Below the pieces are notes generated by a model, which searched no databases, was not told where the DNA came from, and saw only the letters and a program-made list of their open reading frames with translations. This document shows positions 8,215 to 16,473 of a stretch of 64,000 nucleotides of DNA, piece by piece (the stretch's first letter is position 1; the number at the start of each line of letters is the position of its first letter). Source of the stretch: JBDHWG01 sp039810085 (GTDB taxonomy: Bacteria; Chloroflexota; Anaerolineae; Epilineales; JAHCIE01). Made by a program: the position numbers and the translations under genes. The stretch is taken from assembly GCA_039810085.1 (NCBI GenBank), contig JBDHWG010000026.1:1-64000 (forward strand), read 5' to 3'.

Positions 8215-9214
8215 CGTATCGACCCCCGCGCCCGGTACGACGCGCCGCCTGGCCGTCCCCGACCGCTGGCGCTCCTATATCGAGAGCTATGGCGCGCTCA
8301 TCGGGCTGATTATCCTGTTCCTGTACAATGTCTTCTTCACGAACAACTTCCTGACGGCGCAGACGCTCTACGTCAACCTGACCCAGGTGGCGACCATCGC
8401 CATCGTCGCCACGGGCATGACGCTCGTGATTGCGACGGGCGGCATCGACCTGTCGGTCGGCTCGCTCATGGCGATCAGTGGCGCAATTGCGCCCCTCATC
8501 TTCCTGAGCCAGGTCGGCCAGGGGATGAATCTCGCCGTCACGATACCGCTCTCCTACCTGATCGCGATTCTGATTACGGGCGCGTTCGGCTCGTTCAACG
8601 GCTTCCTGGTGGCGTACGGCAAGATTCAGCCGATCATTGCGACGTTGATTCTGTACATCGCCGGCCGCGGCATCGCCCAGGTGCTTACCAACGGCAACTT
8701 ACAGACGTTCAACAACCCCGTCTTCCAGTACATCGGCATGGGTCGGCCGGCCGGGGTTCCCTTCCAGGTTATCCTGATGATCGTCATCGTCGCCATCGCC
8801 GCGTGGGTGATGCGCTACACGACCTTCGGCCGCTACGTCCTGGCGGTAGGCGGCAATGAGTCGGCGGCGCGGCTGGCCGGTGTGCCCATCAATCGCATCA
8901 AGATGGCGGCCTACATCATCAGCGGTCTGCTGTCCGGTATCGCCGGGTTGATCGTCATCGCCATCAACTCGTCGTCCGACGCCAACCTGGTCGGCCTGAA
9001 CATGGAGCTGGACGCGATTGCCGCCGTCGCGGTGGGTGGAACGCCGCTGACGGGTGGCCGGGCGACCATCATCGGCACGTTCATCGGCGCGCTGATCATG
9101 CAGCTCATCCGCTTCACGCTGCTGGCGCACGGCATTCCCGACGCGGCGGCGATGGCCGTCAAGGCCGCCATCATCGTTGTCGCCGCGATGGTGCAGCTTC
9201 GCCGACAGGCATAA
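8207..9214 (+). CDS. Sugar ABC transporter permease (RbsC/XylH family), first
   Basis: Inner-membrane permease of 335 residues with about eight to ten hydrophobic segments. It has the family hallmarks GGIDLSVGS in the first third and AVGGNESAARLAGVPINRIK in the second half. ATG 8207 follows GGAAGGAGGGCGCGA and overlaps the ATPase stop. An in-frame codon at 8180 would add nine Arg-rich residues and is less likely. It presumably pairs with the second permease to form a heterodimeric channel. Confidence 0.92.
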   Translation: MANVSTPAPGTTRRLAVPDRWRSYIESYGALIGLIILFLYNVFFTNNFLTAQTLYVNLTQVATIAIVATGMTLVIATGGIDLSVGSLMAISGAIAPLIFLSQVGQGMNLAVTIPLSYLIAILITGAFGSFNGFLVAYGKIQPIIATLILYIAGRGIAQVLTNGNLQTFNNPVFQYIGMGRPAGVPFQVILMIVIVAIAAWVMRYTTFGRYVLAVGGNESAARLAGVPINRIKMAAYIISGLLSGIAGLIVIAINSSSDANLVGLNMELDAIAAVAVGGTPLTGGRATIIGTFIGALIMQLIRFTLLAHGIPDAAAMAVKAAIIVVAAMVQLRRQA

Positions 9215-9238
9215 AGAATTCGACGAGGACGTATTCCT

Positions 9239-10243
9239 ATGGCTACTGCGACCGCAGATATCCAGCAGAAGAGCGAGCGAGCCAGTGTCGGGCGCTGGGC
9301 CTCGATTGTTCAGCGCCAGGGCGTGCTGATTGTTCTTGTGCTGCTCATCATCTTTGGCGCGCTCCGCTACGAAGGGTTCCTGTCGCCGTACAACATCGCC
9401 AGCGTTCTGCGCTACAACTCGATGTTCGCGCTCATCGCCCTCGGCATGACGTTCGTCATCATGACCGGCGGCATCGACCTGTCGGTCGGCGCGGTGGCGG
9501 CGCTGGCGAGCGTCGTCGCGGCGCTCGTCAGCCCCAACGGCCTCATCCTGGGCTTGCTGGCCGGGCTGGCAGCGGGCATCATCGCCGGCTTCATCAACGG
9601 CTGGCTCGTCTCCCGCTTCCGCATCCTGCCCTTCATTGCGACGCTGGCGATGCTGCTGGCGGCGCGCGGCATCGCCCTCATCCTCGCCAAGAACACGTCG
9701 GTCGCCGTCTCCTACACCAGCAACTTCACGACGCTCGGCCAGGGTGACTTCCTGAGCCTGCCCATTCCGGCTATCCTGCTCGTCATCGCCTACATCATCG
9801 GCTCCATCGTGCTCAACTTCACGAGCTTTGGCCGCCACGTCCTGGCGGTCGGCGGCAACGAAGAGGCGGCCCGCCTCATGGGCTTGCCGGTGGAGAACAT
9901 CAAGCTGGCGGTGTACATGCTCAGCGGCGCGCTGTCTGGCCTGGCCGGGACGATCCTGGCGGCGCAGTTCGGCGCGGGCCAGCCCCTGGAAGGCATCGGC
10001 TGGGAGCTACACGCCATCGCGTCGGTGGTCGTCGGCGGCACGCTGCTGACCGGCGGCGTCGGGTCGGTGTGGACGAGCCTGGTGGGCGCGCTGATGCTCG
10101 GCCTCATCTTCAACCTGCTGAACTTCGAGAACGGGCGCGGCGTCGTCAGCCTCAGCGCCTACTGGCAGTCCGTCATCCGCGGCCTGTTCCTGCTCATCGT
10201 CGTCGCCCTCCAGTCGCGCCTCACCCGCTCCCGCGAGACCTAG
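9239..10243 (+). CDS. Sugar ABC transporter permease (RbsC/XylH family), second
   Basis: A second family permease of 334 residues, clearly paralogous to the preceding one: the motifs GGIDLSVGA and AVGGNEEAARLMGLPVENIK occupy equivalent positions. It starts 24 bases after the first permease behind GAGGACGTATTCCT. Two permeases with one double ATPase and one binding protein form a complete carbohydrate importer. The operon ends here. The following bases are an interspersed repeat rather than a clear terminator. Confidence 0.92.
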   Translation: MATATADIQQKSERASVGRWASIVQRQGVLIVLVLLIIFGALRYEGFLSPYNIASVLRYNSMFALIALGMTFVIMTGGIDLSVGAVAALASVVAALVSPNGLILGLLAGLAAGIIAGFINGWLVSRFRILPFIATLAMLLAARGIALILAKNTSVAVSYTSNFTTLGQGDFLSLPIPAILLVIAYIIGSIVLNFTSFGRHVLAVGGNEEAARLMGLPVENIKLAVYMLSGALSGLAGTILAAQFGAGQPLEGIGWELHAIASVVVGGTLLTGGVGSVWTSLVGALMLGLIFNLLNFENGRGVVSLSAYWQSVIRGLFLLIVVALQSRLTRSRET

Positions 10244-10258
10244 CGCCTGAGAGGAAGG

Positions 10259-10325
10259 CAACGCAGAGGCGCAGAGACGCGGAGAAAGACAAGAACCTGT
10301 TCTTCCCTTTGCGCCTTTGCGTTTC
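10259..10325. repeat. Short dispersed inverted repeat element
   Basis: The left part AACGCAGAGGCGCAGAG and the right part CTTTGCGCCTTTGCGTT are near-perfect inverted repeats, with AAGAACCTGTTCTT nested between them. A related but longer element is at 24853-24945 and a half element near 33933. Non-coding, and possibly acting as a 3-prime hairpin for the importer operon. Confidence 0.6.
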
Positions 10326-10347
10326 CAATTCTGTTGATGGAGGACGC

Positions 10348-11097
10348 ATGGAGAGACAGCGGTGGCTGGTGGCGGCGCTCGTCGGCGCGAGCCTGGCGTG
10401 GCTGTGGCTCCTGGCAGGCTGCGCTGGCGCCCGTCTTTCCCCCGTCGCGCCGACCCCAGCCCTGTGCACCGGCGATTCCATCGACGGCGACTGCGCATCA
10501 GTCGCTGGCACGCAGGAGCCGCCATCCCTGCAAGTGATGGCGGCCGCGCCGGTGCAGCGCGCCCCTGCCGACGAGCGTTATCTCGGGGCGCTGGACGCGC
10601 CGGTCGTCCTCATCGAGTACGGCGACTACCAGTGACCGTACTGCCGCGCCTTCGCCCGTGGGGCGATGCCATCCCTCATCGAGAAGTACGTCAAGACCGG
10701 CAAGCTGCGCATCATCTTCCGTGACTTTCCCGTTCCCAGCCACACGTCGGCCGTCCGCGCCGCCCACGCGGCCCACTGCGCCGCCGACCAGGGGCGCTAT
10801 TGGGACATGCACGACAAGCTGTTTGCGAACGCGGACAAGCTCGGCGGCACTCATGATGCGGACTTCGCGCTATTTCGCGGCTTCGCTCAGGACCTGGGCC
10901 TCGACGTAGAGCAGTACATGGGGTGCATGGAGAGCCGCAAGTACCTGGACCGCATCACTGAGGACGTGGTGAATGCGCGAGCGATGAATATCACCGGCAC
11001 GCCGACCTACATCCTCAACGGCGAGCTTCTTTTCGGCCTGTACCCCGGTGGCGTGTGGGACAAGATGATCGAGGCGCGGCTCAATACGTCACCGTAA
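10348..11097 (+). CDS. DsbA-like thiol-disulfide oxidoreductase lipoprotein, candidate selenoprotein (in-frame TGA)
   Basis: Read through TGA 10633-10635, this is a 249-residue protein: lipobox LLAGC (Cys25), a short linker, then a DsbA-like thioredoxin fold (Thioredoxin_4/DSBA type) with the cis-Pro loop TGTPTYIL. The active site reads YGDYQ-TGA-PYCRAF, so the TGA is residue 96, exactly the first Cys of the CxxC motif, with Cys99 the second. The frame is open on both sides and protein-like throughout. A hairpin with a G in its loop lies 23 bases beyond the TGA, as bacterial SECIS elements require. The best reading is selenocysteine (UxxC). The alternative is a recent TGC-to-TGA nonsense mutation. 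ATG 10348 follows GGAGGACGC. It would act outside the cytoplasmic membrane in thiol redox chemistry. Confidence 0.75.
10652..10666 (+). promoter_or_regulatory. SECIS-like hairpin of the DsbA-like gene
   Basis: TCGCC (10652-10656) pairs with GGCGA (10662-10666) around the five-base loop CGUGG. One further C-G pair is possible inside, leaving loop GUG. The loop G at 10658 is 23 bases after the TGA, within the roughly 16-37 window of bacterial SECIS elements. The same CGUG loop start occurs in the hairpin at 34597-34613. Confidence 0.55.
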
Positions 11098-11111
11098 TAC
11101 TACAAAGGGCT

Positions 11112-11366
11112 GTCATTGCGAGCGTGAGCGAGGCAATCTCCCGCCCTTGCATGAGACAAGCTAATGCAGGAATAGCGTCGCTGTCCCCCACCGGGAGATT
11201 GCTTCGTCGTCCTATCGTCCTCCTCGCAACGACAACGGCTACCTGTCATTGCGAGCGTGAGCGAGGCAATCTCCCGCCCTTGCATGAGACAAGCTAATGC
11301 AGGAATAGCGTCGCTGTCCCCCACCGGGAGATTGCTTCGTCGTCCTATCGTCCTCCTCGCAACGAC
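11112..11366. repeat. Two copies of the REP-like repeat
   Basis: Two nearly identical copies of about 122 bp (11112-11233 and 11245-11366), with the shared ends GTCATTGCGAG and CTCGCAACGAC and the core TTGCATGAGACAAGCTAATG. They fill the gap between the DsbA-like gene and the next small gene. Confidence 0.85.
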
Positions 11367-11417
11367 TCCGCAACTTGCATCGTAGCGGCGATTAATAAAG
11401 AGGGGAAACTCGATCCT

Positions 11418-11633
11418 CTAGTCGTGAATTTCGCGCAGTGTCACTTCGACCGGGCGATCATCTTGCCATGCTCCAAAAGAAGCCCAGAAGGAGGCTGTGT
11501 CAGAAGCCTTGGCCTGTTCCTGCGCCGGTTCGACAAACACCACGACGACGTGGTAAGGCCCCTGGACAGGCGGAGCTTCGAGCAGCTCGATGTGCTCTCC
11601 ATCGTATATGGCAGGCACGGATACAAGAGGCAT
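11418..11633 (-). CDS. Small hypothetical protein, antitoxin-like
   Basis: Protein of 71 residues beginning MPLVSVPAIYDGEHIELLE and ending with a charged tail. Short proteins of the form xSVPAxYDGxHIxLLExPP are common beside toxin genes in Chloroflexota and Cyanobacteria, but no toxin gene adjoins here. ATG 11633 has GGAG nine bases upstream. The N-terminal half looks like a beta-barrel DNA-binding antitoxin and the C-terminal half may be a partner-binding tail. Function unknown. Confidence 0.55.
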   Translation of the reverse strand: MPLVSVPAIYDGEHIELLEAPPVQGPYHVVVVFVEPAQEQAKASDTASFWASFGAWQDDRPVEVTLREIHD

Positions 11634-11715
11634 TGCGTTCTCCTACAAGCATGTCGCATGGTTGCGCACTCCTATCATGTGAGACAAGTATACTCCTCGT
11701 CCTAAAGGAGGACAA

Positions 11716-12573
11716 TCACTTCTGGGCGTTCGCGCGGTCGAACTGGTAGCGCAGGAATAGGTGGCTCTCCGCTCGCTTCACGCCAACCAGCGTTCCCCAC
11801 AGCGGATCATCCGGCGCGAACAGTTTGCCCATGACCAGGCCGGGACGGTCAGCCGAATCATCCCGGCCGGCAACTTGGGGCGCCAGCGTGAGGAACAGTT
11901 CGTCCAGGCATCGCTCGCCGAAGAAGTCGCTCATCAGGTGCGGGCCGCCCTCGACCAGGATGACCTGGCTCGGCCGGACGCGCCCGACACTCTCAAGGAT
12001 CGCCTCAGCGCGGATAGCGCCGCTGTCGCCGGCCACTGCGACATGCACCCACTTTGGCATGTTCTGCGCCGGAAGCGCCTGGGCGCCCTGGCGTGTCGTC
12101 ACTATCAAGACCGGCACGTTCCCCGACCGAAAGACCGGCAGCGTGAGGTCCAACTTGCCCCGCGCCGTGACGATGACGTTCAGCGGCGGCTCGGTCTTGC
12201 CGAGGCGAGCGCGCAATTGATGATACTCGTCCGCCAAGGGTGGATAGATGTAGTCGGCGGTCCAGATGCTACGTGGAACGTCGCGTAGCGTACCGGCGCC
12301 GGCAATGACCGCATCCGCCACGCCGCGCAGCAGCCCCATCAACATGCGGTCGTGCTGGTTGAAGCCGCTAATCTCCTTGCCGCCGGACTGTCCCGGCGCA
12401 TTGAGCGAGACCACGCCATCCAGCGTCGTCACGAAGTTGCCGATGATGTAGGGCGACTCCGGGCGAAGCGGAAATTGGAGACGGCCATAGAGGTCCGCGA
12501 GAAGGGCTGGCAAAGGCATCTGCTGTCCATCCTCCGCCGTGTAGAGGGTCTGGAAGGGCGTCAAGGGAGTCAT
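11716..12573 (-). CDS. RibD C-terminal domain (dihydrofolate reductase-like) protein
   Basis: Protein of 285 residues made of the RibD C-terminal/dihydrofolate-reductase-like domain without the N-terminal deaminase of true RibD. Visible marks are the N-terminal NFVTTLDGVVSL, GVADAVIAGAGTLRDVP, and ILVEGGPHLMSDFF near the end, where NADPH-binding glycines of the family lie. Stand-alone versions reduce pyrimidine or pterin compounds with NADPH. The ATG overlaps the stop of a small upstream frame as ATGA, so the two were translationally coupled. Substrate not determinable. Confidence 0.8.
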   Translation of the reverse strand: MTPLTPFQTLYTAEDGQQMPLPALLADLYGRLQFPLRPESPYIIGNFVTTLDGVVSLNAPGQSGGKEISGFNQHDRMLMGLLRGVADAVIAGAGTLRDVPRSIWTADYIYPPLADEYHQLRARLGKTEPPLNVIVTARGKLDLTLPVFRSGNVPVLIVTTRQGAQALPAQNMPKWVHVAVAGDSGAIRAEAILESVGRVRPSQVILVEGGPHLMSDFFGERCLDELFLTLAPQVAGRDDSADRPGLVMGKLFAPDDPLWGTLVGVKRAESHLFLRYQFDRANAQK

Positions 12574-12692
12574 CGGTGGAGACCCGCCACATAGCCTTCA
12601 AACTGTCGGATCTGCGCGTCGGATACCTGGCGCTCATGCACGTCCACCGTCGTGACAAAGTCGTCTGCCCCGTGATCTAAGTTCACTGTCAT
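12570..12692 (-). CDS. 40-residue small protein, possible remnant of a longer enzyme, coupled to the RibD-like gene
   Basis: ATG 12692 has GGAGAAGGGAACG just upstream and the frame ends in TGA 12572-12570, sharing ATGA with the next gene. The sequence (MTVNLDHGADDFVTTVDVHE, then RQVSDAQIRQFEGYVAGLHR) is protein-like. It reminds me of the N-terminus of some GTP cyclohydrolase I proteins, which would fit beside a pterin-type reductase, but it stops before any catalytic residue. Either a true micro-ORF or a truncated gene kept as a translation leader. The cyclohydrolase idea is weak. Confidence 0.5.
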   Translation of the reverse strand: MTVNLDHGADDFVTTVDVHERQVSDAQIRQFEGYVAGLHR

Positions 12693-12749
12693 CGTTCCCT
12701 TCTCCAAAAGCATCTACGCCTGCTGCTGTAGCTATTGAGCCATAGGTCG

Positions 12750-13185
12750 CTAACCAATGTCGCCATCCAGAACTTGACGCATGTATTCCAACCACCCCTC
12801 TCCGTGCTCGGCGGAGCGTAACTGACCCAGGATCGCCCGCGTCTGAGGCGAGAGCGCCCCATCCGACCGCTCTCCAAGGTCGGTCAGCACCGCTGCCAGG
12901 ACGATGGTATGCCCGATGTACCACGCCGCCAGATCCACCATGAGCCGCTGGCGGGTACGGACGGCGAGCGCATCGCCGTTTGCGGCAATTTCCCCCGCCA
13001 GCACTTCCTCGCCATCCGGCACAAGCACCAGCCACCGAGTAGATGTTCGGGCGCGGCATCCCAGACGCTTTGGCAAGCTCGTAGCCGTTGAGTGGGCTGC
13101 GCTGCAGCAGCGCGGTGTAGGCTTTTGCCTCATACTCGCCAAACCCAAGTTGTTGGAGCAATCCAACTACGTTGTTCATGACCAT
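12750..13185 (-). pseudogene. Frameshifted TrmB-like transcriptional regulator
   Basis: The first frame begins with a TrmB-type winged helix (LGFGEYEAKAYTALLQRSPL, then NGYELAKASGMPRPNIYSV) and then goes out of frame. The +1-shifted frame resumes with a plausible regulator C-terminus (VPDGEEVLAGEIAANGDAL to the stop at 12750). The residues normally between helix 3 and the effector domain are missing at the junction around 13035-13050, so a small deletion with frameshift broke the gene. It lies upstream of the RibD-like pair. Confidence 0.6.
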
Positions 13186-13375
13186 CTCGGGTAGTCGTTG
13201 TGAAAGCAACTACTAAGAGTAGGGTGGCGGAAAGATAGCGTTTTGTCAAGGCGGTAAGGAGCTAATTTCACGAACTTCTCGACTTTTTCCCGCCGCCTCG
13301 TTGCCCATGTCGGCAAGGTTGAGACGAGGTGGTCCCTCTTTCACGTGGGGTCGTGAAACCTTTCCCCAACTCGTG

Positions 13376-13405
13376 TGTACAACAGGCCCAAAATCAGGGT
13401 ATAAT
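13376..13405 (+). promoter_or_regulatory. Promoter of the PEP carboxykinase gene
   Basis: TGTACA (13376-13381), 18 bases, then a perfect TATAAT (13400-13405), about 50 bases before the start codon. The remaining upstream sequence holds only a short imperfect palindrome at 13191-13214. Confidence 0.55.
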
Positions 13406-13456
13406 AGGGGTATGTGTCGCGCGAACAACCGCGTACCGAATCTTGGAGACATCCAA

Positions 13457-15295
13457 ATGGACATTACTAAGCAAGTCACCAACACCAAACTCACCGATTG
13501 GGTGAATTCGCTGGTCGAGCTTTGCAAGCCCGACCATGTACACTGGTGCGACGGCTCACAGGAGGAGTACGACTCGCTGTGTGAGCAGATGGTGCAGGCG
13601 GGCACTTTCATTCGCCTCAACCCCGAGAAGCGCCCCAACTGCTTCCTGGCCCGCTCCGACCCCTCCGACGTCGCCCGTGTCGAAGACCGCACCTTCATCT
13701 GTAGCTTGAGCCGGAACGACGCCGGCCCGACCAACAACTGGGTCAACCCCAAAGAGATGAAGGAAACCCTCACCCGCCTGTTCGACGGCTCGATGCGCGG
13801 TCGAACGATGTATGTCATCCCGTTCAGCATGGGGCCGCTCGGCTCGCCCATCGCCCACATCGGTGTCCAGGTCACCGACTCGCCCTATGTCGTCGTCAAC
13901 ATGCGCATCATGACCCGCATGGGCAACAAGGTTCTCGACGTGCTGGGCGACGGCGACTTTGTCCCGTGTCTCCACTCCGTCGGCTATCCGCTGGAGCCGG
14001 GCCAGAAGGATATCCCCTGGCCGTGCAACAAGGAGAAGTACATCGTTCACTTCCCCGAGGAGCGCTCCATCTGGTCCTACGGCAGCGGCTACGGCGGCAA
14101 CGCGCTGCTCGGCAAGAAGTGTCTCGCCCTGCGCATCGCGTCCGTCCTGGCGCGGGACGAAGGCTGGCTGGCCGAGCACATGCTTATCCTGGGCGTCGAG
14201 GACCCGAAAGGCCAGAAGACCTACGTCGCCGCCGCGTTCCCCAGCGCTTGCGGCAAGACGAACTTCGCCATGCTCATCCCGCCCAAGCCGTTCAGCGACG
14301 AGGGCTGGAAGGTTAGCACCGTGGGCGACGACATCGCCTGGATCAAGCTCGGCAGCGATGGCAAGCTCTACGCCATCAACCCCGAGGCGGGCTTCTTCGG
14401 CGTCGCGCCGGGCACGTCGTACAAGTCCAACCCGAACGCGATGGAGTCTATCAAGGCGAACACCATCTTCACCAACGTCGGCCTGACCGACGACGGCGAC
14501 GTATGGTGGGAGGGGATGACCAAGGAGAAGCCGGCTCACCTCATCGACTGGAAGGGCAACGACTGGACGCCGGAGTCCACGACCCCGGCCGCGCACCCCA
14601 ACGCGCGCTTCACCGCGCCCATCAGCCAGTGCCCCTCCATCGACCCGGAGTACGACAACCCGCGCGGCGTGCCCATCTCGGCGTTCATCTTCGGCGGCCG
14701 CCGTACCAACGTGGTGCCGCTGGTCTACCAGGCGTTCAACTGGAACTACGGCGTCTACGGCGCCGCGACGATGGGGTCGGAGATGACGGCGGCGGCGTTC
14801 GGCACCATCGGCCAGGTGCGTCGCGACCCGTTCGCCATGCTGCCCTTCATCGGCTACCACATGGCGGACTACTGGAACCACTGGCTCAACTTCGGCCGCC
14901 AGATCCCCAACCCGCCGCGCGTCTTCAACGTCAACTGGTTCCGCAAGGATGAGCAGGGCAACTTCCTGTGGCCGGGCTTTGGCGAGAACATGCGCGTGCT
15001 GAAGTGGGTCGTCGAGCGCGCCCGCGGCCGCGCGGTCAGCGTCGAAAGCCCGATTGGCTGGATGCCGCGCTACGAGGACATCGACTGGCGGGGCCTGGAC
15101 TTCTCCCGCGAGCAGTTCAACGCCCTCATGACCGTGGACCGCAAGGTGTGGGAACAGGAGATTCTCTCCCACGAGGAGCTGTTCATCAACCTGTACGACC
15201 GGCTGCCCAAGGAGATGCTGTTCCTGCGCCAGCTCATCCTGTCTGGCCTGTGGCGCTCGCCTGAGCACTGGGACCTTGCGGTGGATCATTCCTAA
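13457..15295 (+). CDS. pckG: Phosphoenolpyruvate carboxykinase (GTP)
   Basis: Enzyme of 612 residues, the normal length of the GTP-dependent family and distinct from the shorter ATP-dependent one. It interconverts oxaloacetate plus GTP and PEP plus CO2 in the cytosol. Visible elements are the substrate loop with GSGYGGNALLGKKC, the kinase P-loop-like FPSACGKTNFAM, the metal-binding VGDDIAWI, and the guanine-site region FNWFR/NVNWFRK-type near residue 490. ATG 13457 is preceded by TTGGAGACATCCAA. The longer frame to 13301 passes through the promoter and is rejected. It is monocistronic, with a promoter upstream and a hairpin terminator downstream, and links the TCA cycle to gluconeogenesis. 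Confidence 0.96.
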   Translation: MDITKQVTNTKLTDWVNSLVELCKPDHVHWCDGSQEEYDSLCEQMVQAGTFIRLNPEKRPNCFLARSDPSDVARVEDRTFICSLSRNDAGPTNNWVNPKEMKETLTRLFDGSMRGRTMYVIPFSMGPLGSPIAHIGVQVTDSPYVVVNMRIMTRMGNKVLDVLGDGDFVPCLHSVGYPLEPGQKDIPWPCNKEKYIVHFPEERSIWSYGSGYGGNALLGKKCLALRIASVLARDEGWLAEHMLILGVEDPKGQKTYVAAAFPSACGKTNFAMLIPPKPFSDEGWKVSTVGDDIAWIKLGSDGKLYAINPEAGFFGVAPGTSYKSNPNAMESIKANTIFTNVGLTDDGDVWWEGMTKEKPAHLIDWKGNDWTPESTTPAAHPNARFTAPISQCPSIDPEYDNPRGVPISAFIFGGRRTNVVPLVYQAFNWNYGVYGAATMGSEMTAAAFGTIGQVRRDPFAMLPFIGYHMADYWNHWLNFGRQIPNPPRVFNVNWFRKDEQGNFLWPGFGENMRVLKWVVERARGRAVSVESPIGWMPRYEDIDWRGLDFSREQFNALMTVDRKVWEQEILSHEELFINLYDRLPKEMLFLRQLILSGLWRSPEHWDLAVDHS

Positions 15296-15355
15296 GCGCG
15301 AGCTGTACCCATAACCCATCTTTGTTCTGATGGGATACCATAACCCCAACCCCTT

Positions 15356-15391
15356 GCTCCCCAGGTACCCCAGCGGTGTCTGGGGAGCTTT
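15356..15391 (+). terminator. Terminator after PEP carboxykinase
   Basis: GCTCCCCAG (15356-15364) and CTGGGGAGC (15380-15388) form a nine-pair stem followed by a short T-rich stretch. It separates pckG from the next gene. Confidence 0.5.
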
Positions 15392-15411
15392 GGCTTGAAG
15401 GAGGCGCTTCG

Positions 15412-16464
15412 ATGGCACTCGCATCGCGTTGGCTACGACCGCGTGTTCTGGTCGCCCTCGCCCTCGCTATCTTCGTCGTCTATCTGGCCGTATTGCACCC
15501 CTGGCTCATGAACTGGGGCGCGACGCCCGCCGAGCAGAGCATGACCCTGCCCGGCGACGAGCTTGTACCGCAGCCCGCCATGCCGTTCACCCGCGCCGTC
15601 ACCATCAACGCGCCGGCCGACGCGGTCTGGCCGTGGCTGCTCCAGATCGGCCAGGACCGCGCCGGCTTCTACAGCAACGACTGGCTGGAGAACGTGGCCG
15701 CGGCCAGCATCCACAACAGCAGCGAGCTTCGTCCGGAGTGGCAATCGCGCACCCTGGGCGACAAGGTCCCGATGGCGCGCAAGGACTATCTCCACGGGGC
15801 GCTGGGCGATTTCACCTACCTCACGCTCACCATCTTGGAGCCGGGCCGCGCCATCGGGCCGCTGCCGGGCATGCTCGTGCTCCAGCCCATCGACGACCAC
15901 ACGACGCGCCTGGTCATGCGCGAGTGGATTCCGACGAACTATCCGAGCGTGACCGCGCAGGTCGAGGATACGCTGTTCCACTGGCTGTTCTGGGACCCGA
16001 TGCACTTCGTCATGGTGCATCGCATGCTGCTGGGCATCCAGGCGCGGGCCGAGGGCGTATCAGAAGTCTTCCCGCCGCTCATGGCCCTGGCGCGCTTCGG
16101 CTGGCTTGCGGCAGGCGTCTTGGTACTCGCGCTGTTCCTGCGCCGCTGGCAGTGGTGGCCCTGGCTCCTGGCTCCGGTCGCCCTCACCATCCCCATCATG
16201 CTCTCGACGGGCGACCCGAACGCGGCGTTGGCGGCGTTCCTGGCCCTGGGCATCACCATCCTGGGCGCGCTCATCTTCGGGCGGCGCTGGTGGCCGATGT
16301 ACATGCTGGTGGCCGCTGTTGTGCTGCTCGTGTTGGTCGCCACGCCCCACGCTTACGTCGCCTTTGGGCTACTTTTCGCCGCGCTCATCCTGGCCGGTCT
16401 CGCCTACACCTTCAAAACGGGCCGCCGCCTGGTTCTACGCCCCGGAGCGCCGGGTCTGGCGTAA
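15412..16464 (+). CDS. Membrane protein with SRPBCC-like domain
   Basis: Protein of 350 residues. One N-terminal transmembrane segment (about 8-30) is followed by a soluble domain with the START/SRPBCC pattern (TRAVTINAPADAVWPWLLQIGQDRAGFYS..DWLEN, then RLVMREWIP). At least four to five further membrane helices lie after about residue 225. SRPBCC domains bind hydrophobic ligands or stress-related lipids, but the substrate here is unknown. ATG 15412 has GAAGGAGGCGCTTCG upstream. It is an isolated gene with no functional hint from neighbours. Confidence 0.72.
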   Translation: MALASRWLRPRVLVALALAIFVVYLAVLHPWLMNWGATPAEQSMTLPGDELVPQPAMPFTRAVTINAPADAVWPWLLQIGQDRAGFYSNDWLENVAAASIHNSSELRPEWQSRTLGDKVPMARKDYLHGALGDFTYLTLTILEPGRAIGPLPGMLVLQPIDDHTTRLVMREWIPTNYPSVTAQVEDTLFHWLFWDPMHFVMVHRMLLGIQARAEGVSEVFPPLMALARFGWLAAGVLVLALFLRRWQWWPWLLAPVALTIPIMLSTGDPNAALAAFLALGITILGALIFGRRWWPMYMLVAAVVLLVLVATPHAYVAFGLLFAALILAGLAYTFKTGRRLVLRPGAPGLA

Positions 16465-16473
16465 CGTGACGGT

